This document shows positions 1-9,530 of a DNA stretch of 64,000 nt, in pieces; the first letter of the stretch is position 1, and each line of letters starts with the position of its first letter. Source of the stretch: Hymenobacter wooponensis. GTDB lineage: Bacteria; Bacteroidota; Bacteroidia; Cytophagales; Hymenobacteraceae. The DNA is taken from NCBI RefSeq assembly GCF_004745865.1, contig NZ_SRKZ01000001.1, positions 310,001-374,000 of the forward strand, written 5' to 3'. The position numbers were made by a program, and so were the translations under genes. Below the pieces are notes generated by a model, which saw only the letters and a program-made list of their open reading frames with translations, did no database searches and was not told the DNA's origin.

Positions 1-163
1 TGCCCCGGTAGCCCAATTGATGTCGGTAGCTTTCATACGTGCGCCACTTGCTCAGGCTTTTATCAAGCAACGGCTCCCAGCCTTTGGGAGCCGCTGGGGG
101 AGTGTAGGAGGCCGAGGCTAATAATAAGGTGGCACCCAGTGCCATTACGGTAATTCTCTTCAT
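1..163 (-). CDS. DUF1080 (3-keto-disaccharide hydrolase-like) protein, N-terminal part
   Basis: The ATG lies at 163-161 and the frame stays open to the left window edge, so only the first 54 residues are visible. They begin with a signal peptide (MKRITVMALGATLLLASAS), then a PPAAPKGWEPLLDKSLSKW stretch. The GW..L.D..L..W pattern is how many Bacteroidota DUF1080 domains start; these are secreted, lectin-like beta-sandwich proteins, some of which hydrolyse 3-keto-glycosides. Secretion is read from the sequence. The family call rests on this short motif, and the specific activity is unknown. Confidence 0.6.
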   Translation of the reverse strand, partial: MKRITVMALGATLLLASASYTPPAAPKGWEPLLDKSLSKWRTYESYRHQLGYRG

Positions 164-1193
164 GAATACGAGTGGGTTAAGGAGGTAGCAGTGAAATCAA
201 ATCTAGTGAATTTGCTAAATCGCTTTTCCTAAGGGCCACTCTGAATTTTTGTTAGAGCATAATTGGGCCAAGAATTCGGAAGCACAATACCGTCACTAAG
301 AGGGTGCTTTCTCCAGCCTGTGTTTCCCCTTCTGCCTTATGAAAACCTGCTGGATTTAATTGACTGCTGACATGGCGCCATTAGTTAACAGTGGATTCTG
401 CCTGCTCCATTGCGGCGCCAGCCAGGTACTCCTAACCTATTGGCGACTTCGGCCACACGGAGCTGAAGTTTAGAAAACAGCTTTCTAGTTATGAGTAGGG
501 CTCTGGTACTAGTTGCTACCTAGCGCCTTACACCAACGGCATTACGAAACGCGTTGCAGGGACTCTTCGCCACACTTGCGGAGGCTGGATTGCTGGTTGA
601 GCATTATCCTTGGCTGAAGATGGTGCAGTAGGCCGCATCTAACTTTATTGGATAAGCACTTTGTGAATCATCACTAGATGCGTCATGCCTGCAGTTTATA
701 CTCCAACGAATTATTGCCCTGCCTAAGCGTTGGGTAAAGAGGAGCTTTCACACACGCCGATTCAGCTAGGGCTGCTGTATGCATAATGCCTTGCTTAATC
801 AAGTACACAGACCATTAGCAAATTGTAATAATCAGTCACATAGATAGTTCATAGTATAAAGAAATCTATATATAAATCTCGTTTAAGTTTAATCCTACAC
901 TCCGTTATTCGTTTCTCATCGGCCTGGGCATAATTTGTTTACATCGGCTATAGCATGAGAATATTTTAAAGCACAGTTCATCGACCTCCATACACAAAGT
1001 ATGGCCCCTTTGCTGCTTCTAGCGCAGTAATAAGCGGCAAATAGCAGTGTTACAAATGGTTCAGCTTCAGTAGGACAAAAGCACGCTGGGGTTTTCTGTC
1101 GTATTGAGTTGATAAGATTATATAATTATATGATTTATATAAAAACTATAACCTAGCTTTGATCGTTATTCAATTTATTCTAAAAACAGTACT
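164..1193. other. Long intergenic region, no gene recognised
   Basis: About 1 kb between two divergent genes with no ORF above 60 codons that looks coding. The last 120 bases (about 1075-1193) are very AT-rich and form the leader of the beta-helix gene at 1194. A TAGCTTTG word at 1154-1161 resembles the Bacteroidota -7 element but has no TTG at the right distance upstream. The middle part has ordinary composition and could be a decayed gene or hold a small RNA; nothing specific is recognisable. Confidence 0.5.
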
Positions 1194-3410
1194 ATGAAAA
1201 AACCTCTCCTATGTCTGTTGCTACTTGTTAGCTGCTACTTAGCTATTGGCCGCTCGGCTATGGCTACCACTTACTATGTAAGCGCGAAAGGCAACGACTC
1301 AGGTGCAGGTACTACTCTGGCCACTGCTTGGCAGAGTATTGACCGGGTAAACCAGGAAGGCCTTAAGCCAGGCGATAAGATTAAGTTTGAGGGAGGGAAA
1401 ACTTTTGTAGGAACCCTTGACGCTAGAAATAGCGGGACTGCCGCACAACCTATTATCTACACTTCCTATGGTAAAGAGGCGGCCATCATCAGCAGTGGTG
1501 TTGAGCGTGGCTTTGTAGCGTATAATACCGACGCTCTTGAACTGCGTCGCCTAACGTTCGTCGGGGCTGGTCGTGATGCGAATCAGACGGGAGGGGTGAT
1601 ATTTTATCGCGACAATACCGATAACTCAGCTACACAGCTGCAGCACATTATCATTGATAGCTTAGATGTAAGTGGCTACAAGTCTTACGGCATTACCATT
1701 GGCAGTTATGCCCCCTCTGTTGATTATTGGGGGGCTCCTTTTGGGTATAATGATGTGCGAATCAGTAACACAGCTACCCACGACAACGGTGATACAGGCC
1801 TGTTTTCTTACGGTGCTACCCTGCATGCTCACCATAACTGGTATGTTGGCAATTGCCAATCGTATAACAACTCAGGGCAAGCATCCGTCACTGACCGCAA
1901 CACTGGCAGCGGTATCATCTTGGCTAATGTGGATGAGGCCATGATTGAACAGTGCGAGGCTTATAACAATGGCTGGCTTAGTAACCATGCGTATACGGGG
2001 CCAGCCGGTATCTGGGCGTATGCTTGCAACGAAGTAATCATTCAGAAGTGTGAATCACACAACAACCGTTCGGGTACCATTGATGGTGGTGGCTTCGATT
2101 TAGATGGTGGTTGTACCAACTCTACCCTGCAGTACAATTACTCCCACGATAATGAAGGCCCCGGCCTGATGCTCGCGCAGTATAATGGGGCTCCTGTGGC
2201 TATTGAGAACATCACAGTACGTTACAACATCAGTGAGAATGATGCCCGTCGGTATGGAGCCGGTATCTTATTATGGTCCTCAGGAGCAAGCGGTGGCATT
2301 CAAAAGGTAGACATCTACAACAATACTGTATACATCACTCCTAGTAGCAGCGGCTATGTTCCGCAAGCTGTGCATGTGGCTAGTCCAAGCATTGAGGCAA
2401 CTGCCCTCCGCAACAACATTTTCCAGACTACAGGTGGAGTGCCCATGCTGCTAGATCAAGGTGGCCGAGTGGTATTTCAGGGCAACTGCTATTGGAGCAG
2501 TGGGTCACCGGTGTCGTGGCGGCAGTGGTCTTCTACCTATTCCAGTTTAGAAGAATGGCGCGCAAGCACTGGAGCGGAGCGGCTTAAAGATGCTAACACC
2601 GGGATGTTCGTTGATCCTAAGTTAACCAGTCCGGGTGCAGGGGGTACTAACCCACGGGTGCCTGGGCAGCCCATGAGCGCCTGGAAGCCCTACCAGCTGT
2701 TAGCTGGCTCACCATTGATTGGTGCCGGCCTAGACCTGTATGCTCTGTTTGGCATCACCCCAGGCCCGCACGATATGTATGGCTACTTGCTCCCCTCGGC
2801 TGGCTCGCCGGCTAATATTGGGGCCCAAGGGGGAGGTAGTGGCGGCAGCCCTCTTCCCGTGGAGCTGATTAGCTTTCAGGCAAAACTTACGCTCAACAAA
2901 GTTTCACTGCAGTGGGCTACCGCCACGGAGCTTAACAGTGCTTCCTTTGAAATTCAGCGCTCCATAGATGGAACCGTATTCACGCGCGTAGGCCAGGTAG
3001 CTGCGGCAGGTCACAGCACTACTAAGCGCACCTACACCTGGGATGATACCCGCGCCCCCACGCAGACCACCTATTATCGCCTGCGCCAGCTTGATTTAGA
3101 TGGCTCTTCCCATTTCAGTTCAATAGCGGTAGTAGCTCCAGCAGGGGCTGGTCGGCATGAGTTGAGTGTATTTCCTAACCCAGTTGAGCACGGAGAGCAG
3201 CTATTTCTAAATGTAGCTCCCTTGGCCGGGCAGCCAATTCGAATAACCATTACCAGCCTGACGGGGCAGGTAGCCTTTCAGCAGCAGTTGGTGGCAGATG
3301 GCACCTCACCCAGTGCGGTGCGTTTGCCTGCTCAACTTGCATCTGGCACTTACATGGTTTCCATTAGCAGCAGTCAACATGAAGTACGCACACGCTTGGT
3401 GGTAGAGTAA
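1194..3410 (+). CDS. Secreted right-handed parallel beta-helix protein with T9SS type A sorting domain
   Basis: The 738-residue product has a signal peptide (residues 1-24, ending SAMA). It is followed by the YYVSAKGNDSGAGT...AWQSIDRVN start typical of DUF1565/pectate-lyase-like beta-helix proteins, and Asn/Gly-rich helix coils over about residues 90-430 (YNNS, HDNGDTG, SHDNEGPGLMLAQ). Around 555-650 is a fibronectin-like pre-sorting module (LPVELISFQAKL...FEIQRSIDG). The last ~80 residues are a T9SS CTD (VFPNPVEHG...SGTYMVSI...RLVVE). The protein is therefore predicted to cross the outer membrane by T9SS and probably bind or cleave a polysaccharide. The substrate is unknown. A close paralogue lies at 6717. 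Confidence 0.85.
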   Translation: MKKPLLCLLLLVSCYLAIGRSAMATTYYVSAKGNDSGAGTTLATAWQSIDRVNQEGLKPGDKIKFEGGKTFVGTLDARNSGTAAQPIIYTSYGKEAAIISSGVERGFVAYNTDALELRRLTFVGAGRDANQTGGVIFYRDNTDNSATQLQHIIIDSLDVSGYKSYGITIGSYAPSVDYWGAPFGYNDVRISNTATHDNGDTGLFSYGATLHAHHNWYVGNCQSYNNSGQASVTDRNTGSGIILANVDEAMIEQCEAYNNGWLSNHAYTGPAGIWAYACNEVIIQKCESHNNRSGTIDGGGFDLDGGCTNSTLQYNYSHDNEGPGLMLAQYNGAPVAIENITVRYNISENDARRYGAGILLWSSGASGGIQKVDIYNNTVYITPSSSGYVPQAVHVASPSIEATALRNNIFQTTGGVPMLLDQGGRVVFQGNCYWSSGSPVSWRQWSSTYSSLEEWRASTGAERLKDANTGMFVDPKLTSPGAGGTNPRVPGQPMSAWKPYQLLAGSPLIGAGLDLYALFGITPGPHDMYGYLLPSAGSPANIGAQGGGSGGSPLPVELISFQAKLTLNKVSLQWATATELNSASFEIQRSIDGTVFTRVGQVAAAGHSTTKRTYTWDDTRAPTQTTYYRLRQLDLDGSSHFSSIAVVAPAGAGRHELSVFPNPVEHGEQLFLNVAPLAGQPIRITITSLTGQVAFQQQLVADGTSPSAVRLPAQLASGTYMVSISSSQHEVRTRLVVE

Positions 3411-3743
3411 CGCAGGCTATATCTCTAGTAAGCCGGCGGCAGAATGAAGCATAGTTTTGTGCTCTGCGTTTCGCGAGTGGCCTAGAGTAGCTTCTTATTA
3501 AAACGCGTGATTTGGTTGCGCTTGGTTAGTGCCAAGGGCTACTGAATCACGCATTTTTGCTGCAGCTGTAGGCGCCCTTGCAAGAATAATCTCTTACTTG
3601 AGCGCGGCGTTTCAAGCACTCAGCTCGTAAATGCCAGTATAAGCTTTCCAGCGCATTAGCCAGGTGGCCTAGCTCTTTAAGATGTGCTTACTACTCAGCA
3701 TGGCATGCTGCGGCTTGGTATTGTTGTCTCCTAACCAGGAAAA
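3411..3743. other. Intergenic region between beta-helix gene and nhaA
   Basis: A 333-base gap with no coding signal. It holds the candidate terminator hairpin listed at 3505-3552 and, at its right end, the leader of nhaA. No convincing -33/-7 promoter was found. Confidence 0.5.
3505..3552 (+). terminator. Candidate terminator of the beta-helix gene
   Basis: An 8-bp stem pairs GCGTGATT (3505-3512) with AATCACGC (3545-3552). A second inner stem pairs CTTGG with CCAAG (3521-3525/3532-3536). ATTTTT follows directly. It sits 95 bases after the stop of the 1194-3410 gene. The stem is short, so this is a moderate call. Confidence 0.45.
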
Positions 3744-5108
3744 ATGGCAGTTGCTATTAGTAATTTAATGCGGCCGTTAGTGCGGCCTTTCACGGAGTTT
3801 TTTCGGCGAGAAGCTGCGGGTGGCATCGTTCTGCTGCTAAGCAGTGTGCTAGCCTTGGTGCTAGCAAATTTCAACTGGGGTGTAGCCCGTTATTTCCCGG
3901 CCATCTGGGAAGAGCACCTGCGCATTGGCATTAATAATTTTGCCCTGAATAAAAGCCTGCTGCACTGGATCAATGATGGCTTGATGACCATCTTTTTCCT
4001 GATTGTTGGCCTCGAAATCAAGCGGGAAGTATTGGAGGGCGAGTTAGCCTCCCTGCGAAAAGCGGCCCTCCCAATTGCTGGCGCACTGGGGGGCATGGCT
4101 GTACCGGCATTACTATTTACGCTCATCAACCAAGGGCAACCCACTGCCAGTGGCTGGGGCATCCCGATGGCTACTGATATTGCCTTTGCGCTGGCCGTGC
4201 TGCAGTTGCTCGGCCCCCGCGTGCCACTGCCACTGAAGATATTTCTCACTGCTCTAGCCATTGTTGATGACTTGGGAGCTGTGCTGGTTATTGCTGGCTT
4301 CTATACCCAGGATCTTCATTTCACCTATCTGTTTATGGCTTTTGGCACGTGGGCCATACTATGGATCATTAACTTATTGGGCGTACGCAGCCTGTGGCTT
4401 TATTTACCCTTGGGTGTATTGCTCTGGTATTTCACCTTACAATCAGGGGTGCATGCTACCCTGGCGGGCGTCTTGCTGGCAGTCACTATTCCCTTCCGGA
4501 TTGGGCACACTCGTCCTGAGCTACTGCACCTGGTTGAGCATCGACTGGCTTTTCTGCAAGAAGAAGCTCATTTCGATGATACTGACCCTCGCACCATCAG
4601 CGAGGAACTGGAGGCGCTGGCCGAGTCCATCAGCTCCCCGGCTCAGCGCCTGGAACAGCGTCTGCATGGCTTCGTAGCATTTGGCATCATCCCGTTGTTT
4701 GCCTTTGCTAATACCAGCCTGGTTATTGAGCCAGCTGTATTTGGGCAGTTGCTCTCCCCTCTAGGCCTAGGAGTGCTGGCAGGCCTGGTAATTGGCAAAC
4801 CCCTGGGCATCGGGTTATTGGCCTGGGTTACTATCAAGCTGGGGTGGGCTACCCTACCCTTAGGCGTAACGTGGCGTCACTTGTGGGGCGCGGGCGTACT
4901 GGCCGGCATTGGCTTTACTATGTCCATCTTTATTACGCTCCTAGCGTTAGGAGAAAGATCCGAAGGAGAGGCCGTAGCAAAAACTGCCATTTTAGTGGCC
5001 TCCCTGCTAGCCGGGGGCATGGGCTACATCCTGTTGCGTACAACTCCGTCAGGGGCAGAGCCAACTGCTTTACAACCCGCCGATTCTGCTAGCCACCCAA
5101 CTGTCTGA
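3744..5108 (+). CDS. nhaA: Na+/H+ antiporter NhaA
   Basis: This 454-residue inner-membrane antiporter exchanges Na+ (or Li+) for protons to control pH and sodium. Diagnostic motifs are ATDIAFALAVL, with Asp145 (E. coli Asp133), and LTALAIVDDLGAVLV, with the paired Asp175/Asp176 equivalent to E. coli Asp163/Asp164; the spacing matches exactly. It is longer than E. coli NhaA (388). The extra length is an acidic cytoplasmic loop near residues 255-305 (HFDDTDPRTISEELEAL) and a polar C-terminal tail, both common in non-enteric homologues. The start is the first ATG after an A-rich leader. The gene appears to be a single transcription unit. Confidence 0.95.
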   Translation: MAVAISNLMRPLVRPFTEFFRREAAGGIVLLLSSVLALVLANFNWGVARYFPAIWEEHLRIGINNFALNKSLLHWINDGLMTIFFLIVGLEIKREVLEGELASLRKAALPIAGALGGMAVPALLFTLINQGQPTASGWGIPMATDIAFALAVLQLLGPRVPLPLKIFLTALAIVDDLGAVLVIAGFYTQDLHFTYLFMAFGTWAILWIINLLGVRSLWLYLPLGVLLWYFTLQSGVHATLAGVLLAVTIPFRIGHTRPELLHLVEHRLAFLQEEAHFDDTDPRTISEELEALAESISSPAQRLEQRLHGFVAFGIIPLFAFANTSLVIEPAVFGQLLSPLGLGVLAGLVIGKPLGIGLLAWVTIKLGWATLPLGVTWRHLWGAGVLAGIGFTMSIFITLLALGERSEGEAVAKTAILVASLLAGGMGYILLRTTPSGAEPTALQPADSASHPTV

Positions 5109-5221
5109 TTCCCCCACCTCTGCCTCTTATAAAAGCGGAGGTGAGGTGATTGATAGTAGCATAAACCCCTGTTTGCTGCTTGGCGTATCCCTTTATTTTC
5201 CGTTCACTTACCCATACAGGC

Positions 5222-5779
5222 ATGATGCAGACAAAAGCCATTCTTTCCGTATTGTTTTGGGGATGTATGATGCTGGTAGCGGGTGTTGCGCCTGCTGTGG
5301 CGCAAACCGGCGACCCGGTTACGGCTGAAGCCCGGGGCAACCTGCTCGGCATGTCGCGGCTTTCTCCTAATCACACTACCCTCATGAAAGCAGTAAAAAC
5401 TGCCGGACTTGAGGGGGCGGCCACCGGAACGACCAAGTATACCGTATTTGCTCCCACTAATGCTGCGTTTGAGAAGCTGCCTGCCGGTAAGCTTGATGAG
5501 CTGCTGAAACCAGCCAACAAGGCTCAGCTCACGGCTCTAATTGCTTACCACGTAGTACCCGGCAGCTACCTAGCCGCCAACCTCAAAGATGGCCTGCAGC
5601 TGCAAACGGTACAGGGTGAAACTCTAACCGTTGGGCGCCAGGGTAGCACCATCGTGCTCAGAGACTCAAAAGGCACAACCACTACGGTTGTAAACGATGA
5701 TATTGTTGCCGAAAATGGGGTAATTCACTCCATTGATGCGGTGCTAATGCCTACTAGCCTCACTACCCCTAAGAAGTAG
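5222..5779 (+). CDS. Secreted fasciclin (FAS1) domain protein
   Basis: The 185-residue product starts at one of two consecutive ATGs (5222 or 5225). It has a signal peptide ending APAVAQ, then one FAS1 domain: SPNHTTLMKAVKTAGL, YTVFAPTNAAFEKLP, ALIAYHVVPGSY, and the closing VVNDDIVAENGVIHSIDAVLMP. FAS1 domains act in cell adhesion or matrix contacts, and bacterial single-domain versions are usually exported. In-frame codons continue upstream to 5180, but the signal peptide fits best with the 5222 start. No partner is evident; neighbours are nhaA and a GerW-like gene on the same strand. Confidence 0.9.
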   Translation: MMQTKAILSVLFWGCMMLVAGVAPAVAQTGDPVTAEARGNLLGMSRLSPNHTTLMKAVKTAGLEGAATGTTKYTVFAPTNAAFEKLPAGKLDELLKPANKAQLTALIAYHVVPGSYLAANLKDGLQLQTVQGETLTVGRQGSTIVLRDSKGTTTTVVNDDIVAENGVIHSIDAVLMPTSLTTPKK

Positions 5780-5967
5780 CGTTTCTTTGCCGTCCTGCCC
5801 GCTGCCCCACCGTCCGGCCACAATAGGCCCTAGGCCAGTATCAGCCTATGTCAGCACTACCAGGGCAGCCCTCGGTTGGGCACGCTAGGCCAGTCGGGCG
5901 GCCGGTGCCTGGTTGCCTGACTGGCCTAGCGCTCATCTGGCTTTCTTTGTGTTATTCCGTACTTTCT

Positions 5968-6336
5968 ATGCAAACTCCTTCCGCGCTTACGCCCTCCTCT
6001 ACCCTAGTCGAGCGCCTGGCCCAGCAGCTAGGCCTCTCCGCTACGGCCCAAACTATTTACGGCACCCCCGTCGAGCGCGACGGTATTACGGTAATTCCGG
6101 TGGCCCGGTCCATCTATGGCTTCGGCGGGGGCGGCGGCTCCAAAAACAATGAGGGCGAAGGCTCCGGCGGCGGAGCAGGCGTGGCTCTGACCCCCATCGG
6201 CTACATTGAAATTGCCAATGGCAAGTCGCGCTTCCGTCCCATCAGGGGCTCGGTGGTGCCGCTGGTGGCCGTGAGTGGCCTAGTGGCACTTCTGCTCCTG
6301 CGCAACGTGCCCAAACTGCTGCGCCGGAACCGGTAA
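5968..6336 (+). CDS. GerW/YtfJ-family protein with C-terminal membrane segment
   Basis: The 122-residue product contains the YtfJ/GerW signature: TIYGTPVERDGITVIPVARSIYGFGGGGG, a Gly/Ser/Glu-rich linker, then GVALTPIGYIEIANGKSRFRPI. A hydrophobic segment (VVPLVAVSGLVALLLL) and a basic tail (PKLLRRNR) follow. In spore-formers this family is linked to germination, but it is widespread in non-sporulating bacteria, where its role is unknown. The frame is open from 5848. The upstream 40 codons are rich in GGCC words and unlike the family, so the ATG at 5968 is preferred. The C-terminal helix suggests membrane anchoring. Confidence 0.75.
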   Translation: MQTPSALTPSSTLVERLAQQLGLSATAQTIYGTPVERDGITVIPVARSIYGFGGGGGSKNNEGEGSGGGAGVALTPIGYIEIANGKSRFRPIRGSVVPLVAVSGLVALLLLRNVPKLLRRNR

Positions 6337-6716
6337 GATGGCCAATGATTCTTGGGAGGTATCTCACTGGTTTTGGAACCCCATTGCTGAATCTCCTAAG
6401 GATTTGCCTTACAGCTATCCTATTTATACGTTAATCAACGTGCCAGATAAGTACCCATCTCTTTACTGACTTATCAGGATAGTACTGCAAAGGGTAAAGC
6501 ACCTTCTGAGATTTTTCTTGATACTGCTACGCTTCTGCCATAGTGTAGCTTCTGCTTCTTTATGCTGGTATAATATGCCTACTCAGCACTAAACAGGTAT
6601 AGTAATCCGAGTGGTTTTCTACTGTTTGTTTGGTGTGTACCAATGCACAATACATTATAAGCTTTTTTATACAAAATATAACCATTTGCTTTGTTGTTAC
6701 ATTCTAGACTGAATTC
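6337..6716. other. Intergenic leader of the second beta-helix gene
   Basis: A 380-base gap with no coding signal. The last 80 bases are AT-rich, like the leader of the paralogue at 1194, which suggests similar regulation, but no exact TTG/TAnnTTTG pair is present. Confidence 0.45.
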
Positions 6717-8759
6717 ATGATTAGGCACCAGATTCTGGCCTTTGTCTCCATTTTAAGTTGCTTTTTAAGCCTGTCTTTAACAGCTAACGCCACTACTTAT
6801 TTTATCAGCCCAAGTGGCAACGACGCCAATTCTGGAACAGCTGTTTCCTCTGCTTGGCGAACTATCGACAAGGTAAATCTTACTCTTCTTCAGCCTGGCG
6901 ATAAAGTATTATTTGAGGCGGAACAGACCTTTTATGGTGCCCTAGATTCAAGAAGCAGTGGCAAGGCAGATCAGCCTATTGTTTTCAGCACGTACGGCAA
7001 AGGTTACGCCACTATAAACAGCGGCGATGATTGTGGCTTTGTGGCGTATAATACTGATGCTATTGAAATCCGGCGGCTGAAATTTGTCGGGGATGCTCGC
7101 AACATCAATCGAAAGGCAGGTATAATATTTTACAGAGATGCCAGTACCTCTACAGCCACTCAACTACAGCATATTATACTAGATAGCTTAGAAGTCAGTG
7201 GCTACCAGGCATGTGGTATAACAATAGGGAGCTATAACACAGATGTAGATTTTTGGGGTACTCCTTACGGATATGATAATGTGCGGATCACCAATACTCT
7301 CGTCCATGACAATGGCGATACTGGTATCTTCTCCTATGGCGCTACATTACACGCTCATCGTAACTGGTACATAGCGAATTGCAAATCATATAATAATTCA
7401 GGGCTGTCTTATGTCACTGATCGGAACACAGGTAGCGGTATTGTACTAGCTAACATCGATGAAGCTGTAGTTGAGCACTGCAAAACCTATAACAATGGCT
7501 GGCGCAGCTCTCATAAATTTACTGGCCCCGCCGGCATTTGGGCATACAGCTGCAACAACCTAACCATTCAGTTCTCAGAATCTTACCACAACCAATCAGC
7601 CACGCTTGATGGCGGCGGTTTTGACTTAGACGGTGGGTGTACCAATGCATTGCTGCAATACAATTACTCACATGACAATGACGGCCCTGGCCTGATGCTC
7701 GCCCAATTTGAAGGCGCGCCCGTTACCTTACGTGATGTGGTTATACGCTATAACATAAGTCAAAACGACTCCCGGCGCTATGCTGGGGCAATTACGCTGT
7801 GGTCTTCTGGAGCAAATGGTGGCATACAGCGAGCTAACGTGTATAATAACACGGTGTACCTCTCCCCCACTGCTAGCGGCTACATACCACAAGCCGTTTA
7901 TATATCTAGCGCCTATATGGAGACCACGGCCGTGCGGAATAATATTTTCCAAACCACAGCGGGCATACCTTTCTTGTTAGACTTAGGCCCTGGAGAAGTT
8001 ATCTTTCAAGGCAACTGCTACTGGAGCAGCGGAGCCAAGCCTTCTTGGAAACAAGGTGGCATAACGCATACCAGCCTTGAAAGCTGGCGCAAAGCCACCG
8101 GTGCCGAAAGGCTACATGGCACTAACAGTGGCCTAGAAGTAAATCCCCGGCTAGTATCGCCCGAAAAAATAGCAACTGTTCCTGTTGCTCTCAACGAGCG
8201 TGACGGTGCCTTGACAGCTCTTCAGTTGCAGGATGACTCTCCACTTCGGGACGCCGGGCTAGACTTGCAAAGCTTATTTGGTATCCCCCCAGGCCCATAT
8301 GATTTCTTTGGTTTTCCTACTCCACAACCAGGCACTTCGGGTAGTGTGGGGGCGAATGAAAGGGGAACTAGCCCACGCCTACCAATAGAGCTGACTAACT
8401 TTCAGGCGAAAAGCCAAGCTAACATTGTTTCACTACGCTGGGCAACGGCCGAAGAAATACATATTGCTTACTTTGAAATTCAGCGCTCAGTAGATGGGCA
8501 AAGCTTTGCGAATGTAAAAAGAGTCACTGCGGCAGGTAAAAGCTCTCGCCCACGCTCCTACCAATGGACTGATCCGCAGCGCACCACGCAAGCTACCTAC
8601 TACCGGCTGCGCCAAGTTAACCAAGATGGTACTTCGCGGAATAGTCATGTAGTGATAGTAGTACCCAGTCCTGCAAAAGTGCCGCTTGTAAGTCAAGCTC
8701 CTTCCAACCTTAACCACAAGAATGCTCGCTTTTTGCAGCTATCTGACCTGGCTGGATAA
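6717..8759 (+). CDS. Secreted parallel beta-helix protein, paralogue lacking the T9SS domain
   Basis: The 680-residue product is a clear paralogue of the protein at 1194. It shares the signal peptide plus TTYFISPSGNDANSGT start, the same coil sequences (THDNGDTG-like, SHDNDGPGLMLAQ, FQGNCYWSSG) and the same fibronectin-like module (LPIELTNFQAKSQ...FEIQRSVDGQSF). It ends soon after that module with SPAKVPLVSQAPSNLNHKNARF and LQLSDLAG, where the sister protein continues into a full T9SS CTD. The last residues resemble a shortened CTD (compare SLTGQ). The sequence after the stop continues in frame for 25 codons without restoring a CTD. It may be released to the periplasm or be decaying. Confidence 0.85.
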   Translation: MIRHQILAFVSILSCFLSLSLTANATTYFISPSGNDANSGTAVSSAWRTIDKVNLTLLQPGDKVLFEAEQTFYGALDSRSSGKADQPIVFSTYGKGYATINSGDDCGFVAYNTDAIEIRRLKFVGDARNINRKAGIIFYRDASTSTATQLQHIILDSLEVSGYQACGITIGSYNTDVDFWGTPYGYDNVRITNTLVHDNGDTGIFSYGATLHAHRNWYIANCKSYNNSGLSYVTDRNTGSGIVLANIDEAVVEHCKTYNNGWRSSHKFTGPAGIWAYSCNNLTIQFSESYHNQSATLDGGGFDLDGGCTNALLQYNYSHDNDGPGLMLAQFEGAPVTLRDVVIRYNISQNDSRRYAGAITLWSSGANGGIQRANVYNNTVYLSPTASGYIPQAVYISSAYMETTAVRNNIFQTTAGIPFLLDLGPGEVIFQGNCYWSSGAKPSWKQGGITHTSLESWRKATGAERLHGTNSGLEVNPRLVSPEKIATVPVALNERDGALTALQLQDDSPLRDAGLDLQSLFGIPPGPYDFFGFPTPQPGTSGSVGANERGTSPRLPIELTNFQAKSQANIVSLRWATAEEIHIAYFEIQRSVDGQSFANVKRVTAAGKSSRPRSYQWTDPQRTTQATYYRLRQVNQDGTSRNSHVVIVVPSPAKVPLVSQAPSNLNHKNARFLQLSDLAG

Positions 8760-9113
8760 TCGCTTGGTAAGGATAAACTACATCGCGTGCAGGCTACTTT
8801 ATTTGGGCAGGAGCTGAAGTAAAGTAGCCTGCATCATTATAGCCACTGCCACCACAATCCCTATGCACTCTTCCTGAGTGCATTGCATGGCTGTGCACAA
8901 TAGGCAGATGTGCTGGCCAATGCGCTTGAATTTTAGTCTACCATGGTATCCTCTTTGCAATCGACAGCTTAACAATTCTGTGTTAAGCGCTGAATGTTCT
9001 TCAGCCTGGAGATACCCATGAAGTCAGCCAATCATATACCAACATGAATATTTTTATTATTTATTATACTTATTTTATACATTGGTTTGATTATTTTCTA
9101 AACTAACTCACGT
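8760..9113. other. Intergenic region with terminator and AT-rich leader
   Basis: A 354-base gap. It contains the terminator at 8789-8832 and a strongly AT-rich stretch from about 9040 that leads into the small gene at 9114. No further gene or RNA is seen. Confidence 0.45.
8789..8832 (+). terminator. Terminator hairpin after the second beta-helix gene
   Basis: A perfect 13-bp inverted repeat pairs GCAGGCTACTTTA (8789-8801) with TAAAGTAGCCTGC (8820-8832) around an 18-base loop, 30 bases after the stop codon. There is no clear T-run on the plus strand. Confidence 0.6.
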
Positions 9114-9530
9114 ATGGAAAACGCATCCGATGTTATTGAAAGCACCGTTTCTTCTGCCGAATGGGAGGAAATGTTGCAGATCAACACCCAACTTTATGGC
9201 CAGCCACGGGAACGAACCAGTTCGGAAGTAGTCTTCTTGGCGTCAGACGCTGGCTTTGAGCTTCGCATGATGAGAGCCGCCGAAGAAAATTTAGTAGATA
9301 GCGGAGAACCACAATACGACATTGTAAAAGGGCCAAATGGGCACGCAAATGCCCGAGCTAGATATAATCACCTGCTCAGAATCCTTCCAAACTCTTCTGC
9401 CCTTCAGACTCCATTTAAAATAGGTCCAGCTGGTCGTGAAGACACTACTATAGGCTTTATTGAGTACACTTCCCGTCAAAGCCTTAAAGCAAGCCAACTC
9501 CTCTGCGTAATTCATAATCCAAACTGGTAG
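9114..9530 (+). CDS. Small VOC/glyoxalase-fold-like protein, paralogue 1 of 2
   Basis: This 138-residue cytoplasmic protein has no signal peptide. It aligns by eye with the protein at 9844: an EWEEMLQINTQLYGQ helix against WPSVVEYYSVALNQ, then VFLASDAGFELRMM against AVLQLPNGGELHII, and an identical last seven residues, VIHNPNW. A G-[VI]-I-x-N-P ending is typical of vicinal-oxygen-chelate (glyoxalase/bleomycin-resistance) domains. No metal ligand set can be seen, so an enzyme activity is not claimed. A strong terminator follows, so it is transcribed separately from its paralogue. The family call is an inference; it could be called hypothetical. Confidence 0.6.
   Translation: MENASDVIESTVSSAEWEEMLQINTQLYGQPRERTSSEVVFLASDAGFELRMMRAAEENLVDSGEPQYDIVKGPNGHANARARYNHLLRILPNSSALQTPFKIGPAGREDTTIGFIEYTSRQSLKASQLLCVIHNPNW

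Noticed and set aside
1154..1161. TAGCTTTG as a promoter -7 element for the beta-helix gene
   Set aside because: The word fits TAnnTTTG but no TTG lies at a -33 distance and the surrounding AT-rich sequence gives chance matches.
5115..5143. Possible terminator hairpin after nhaA
   Set aside because: Only 9 bp with a wobble and no T-run; too weak to list.
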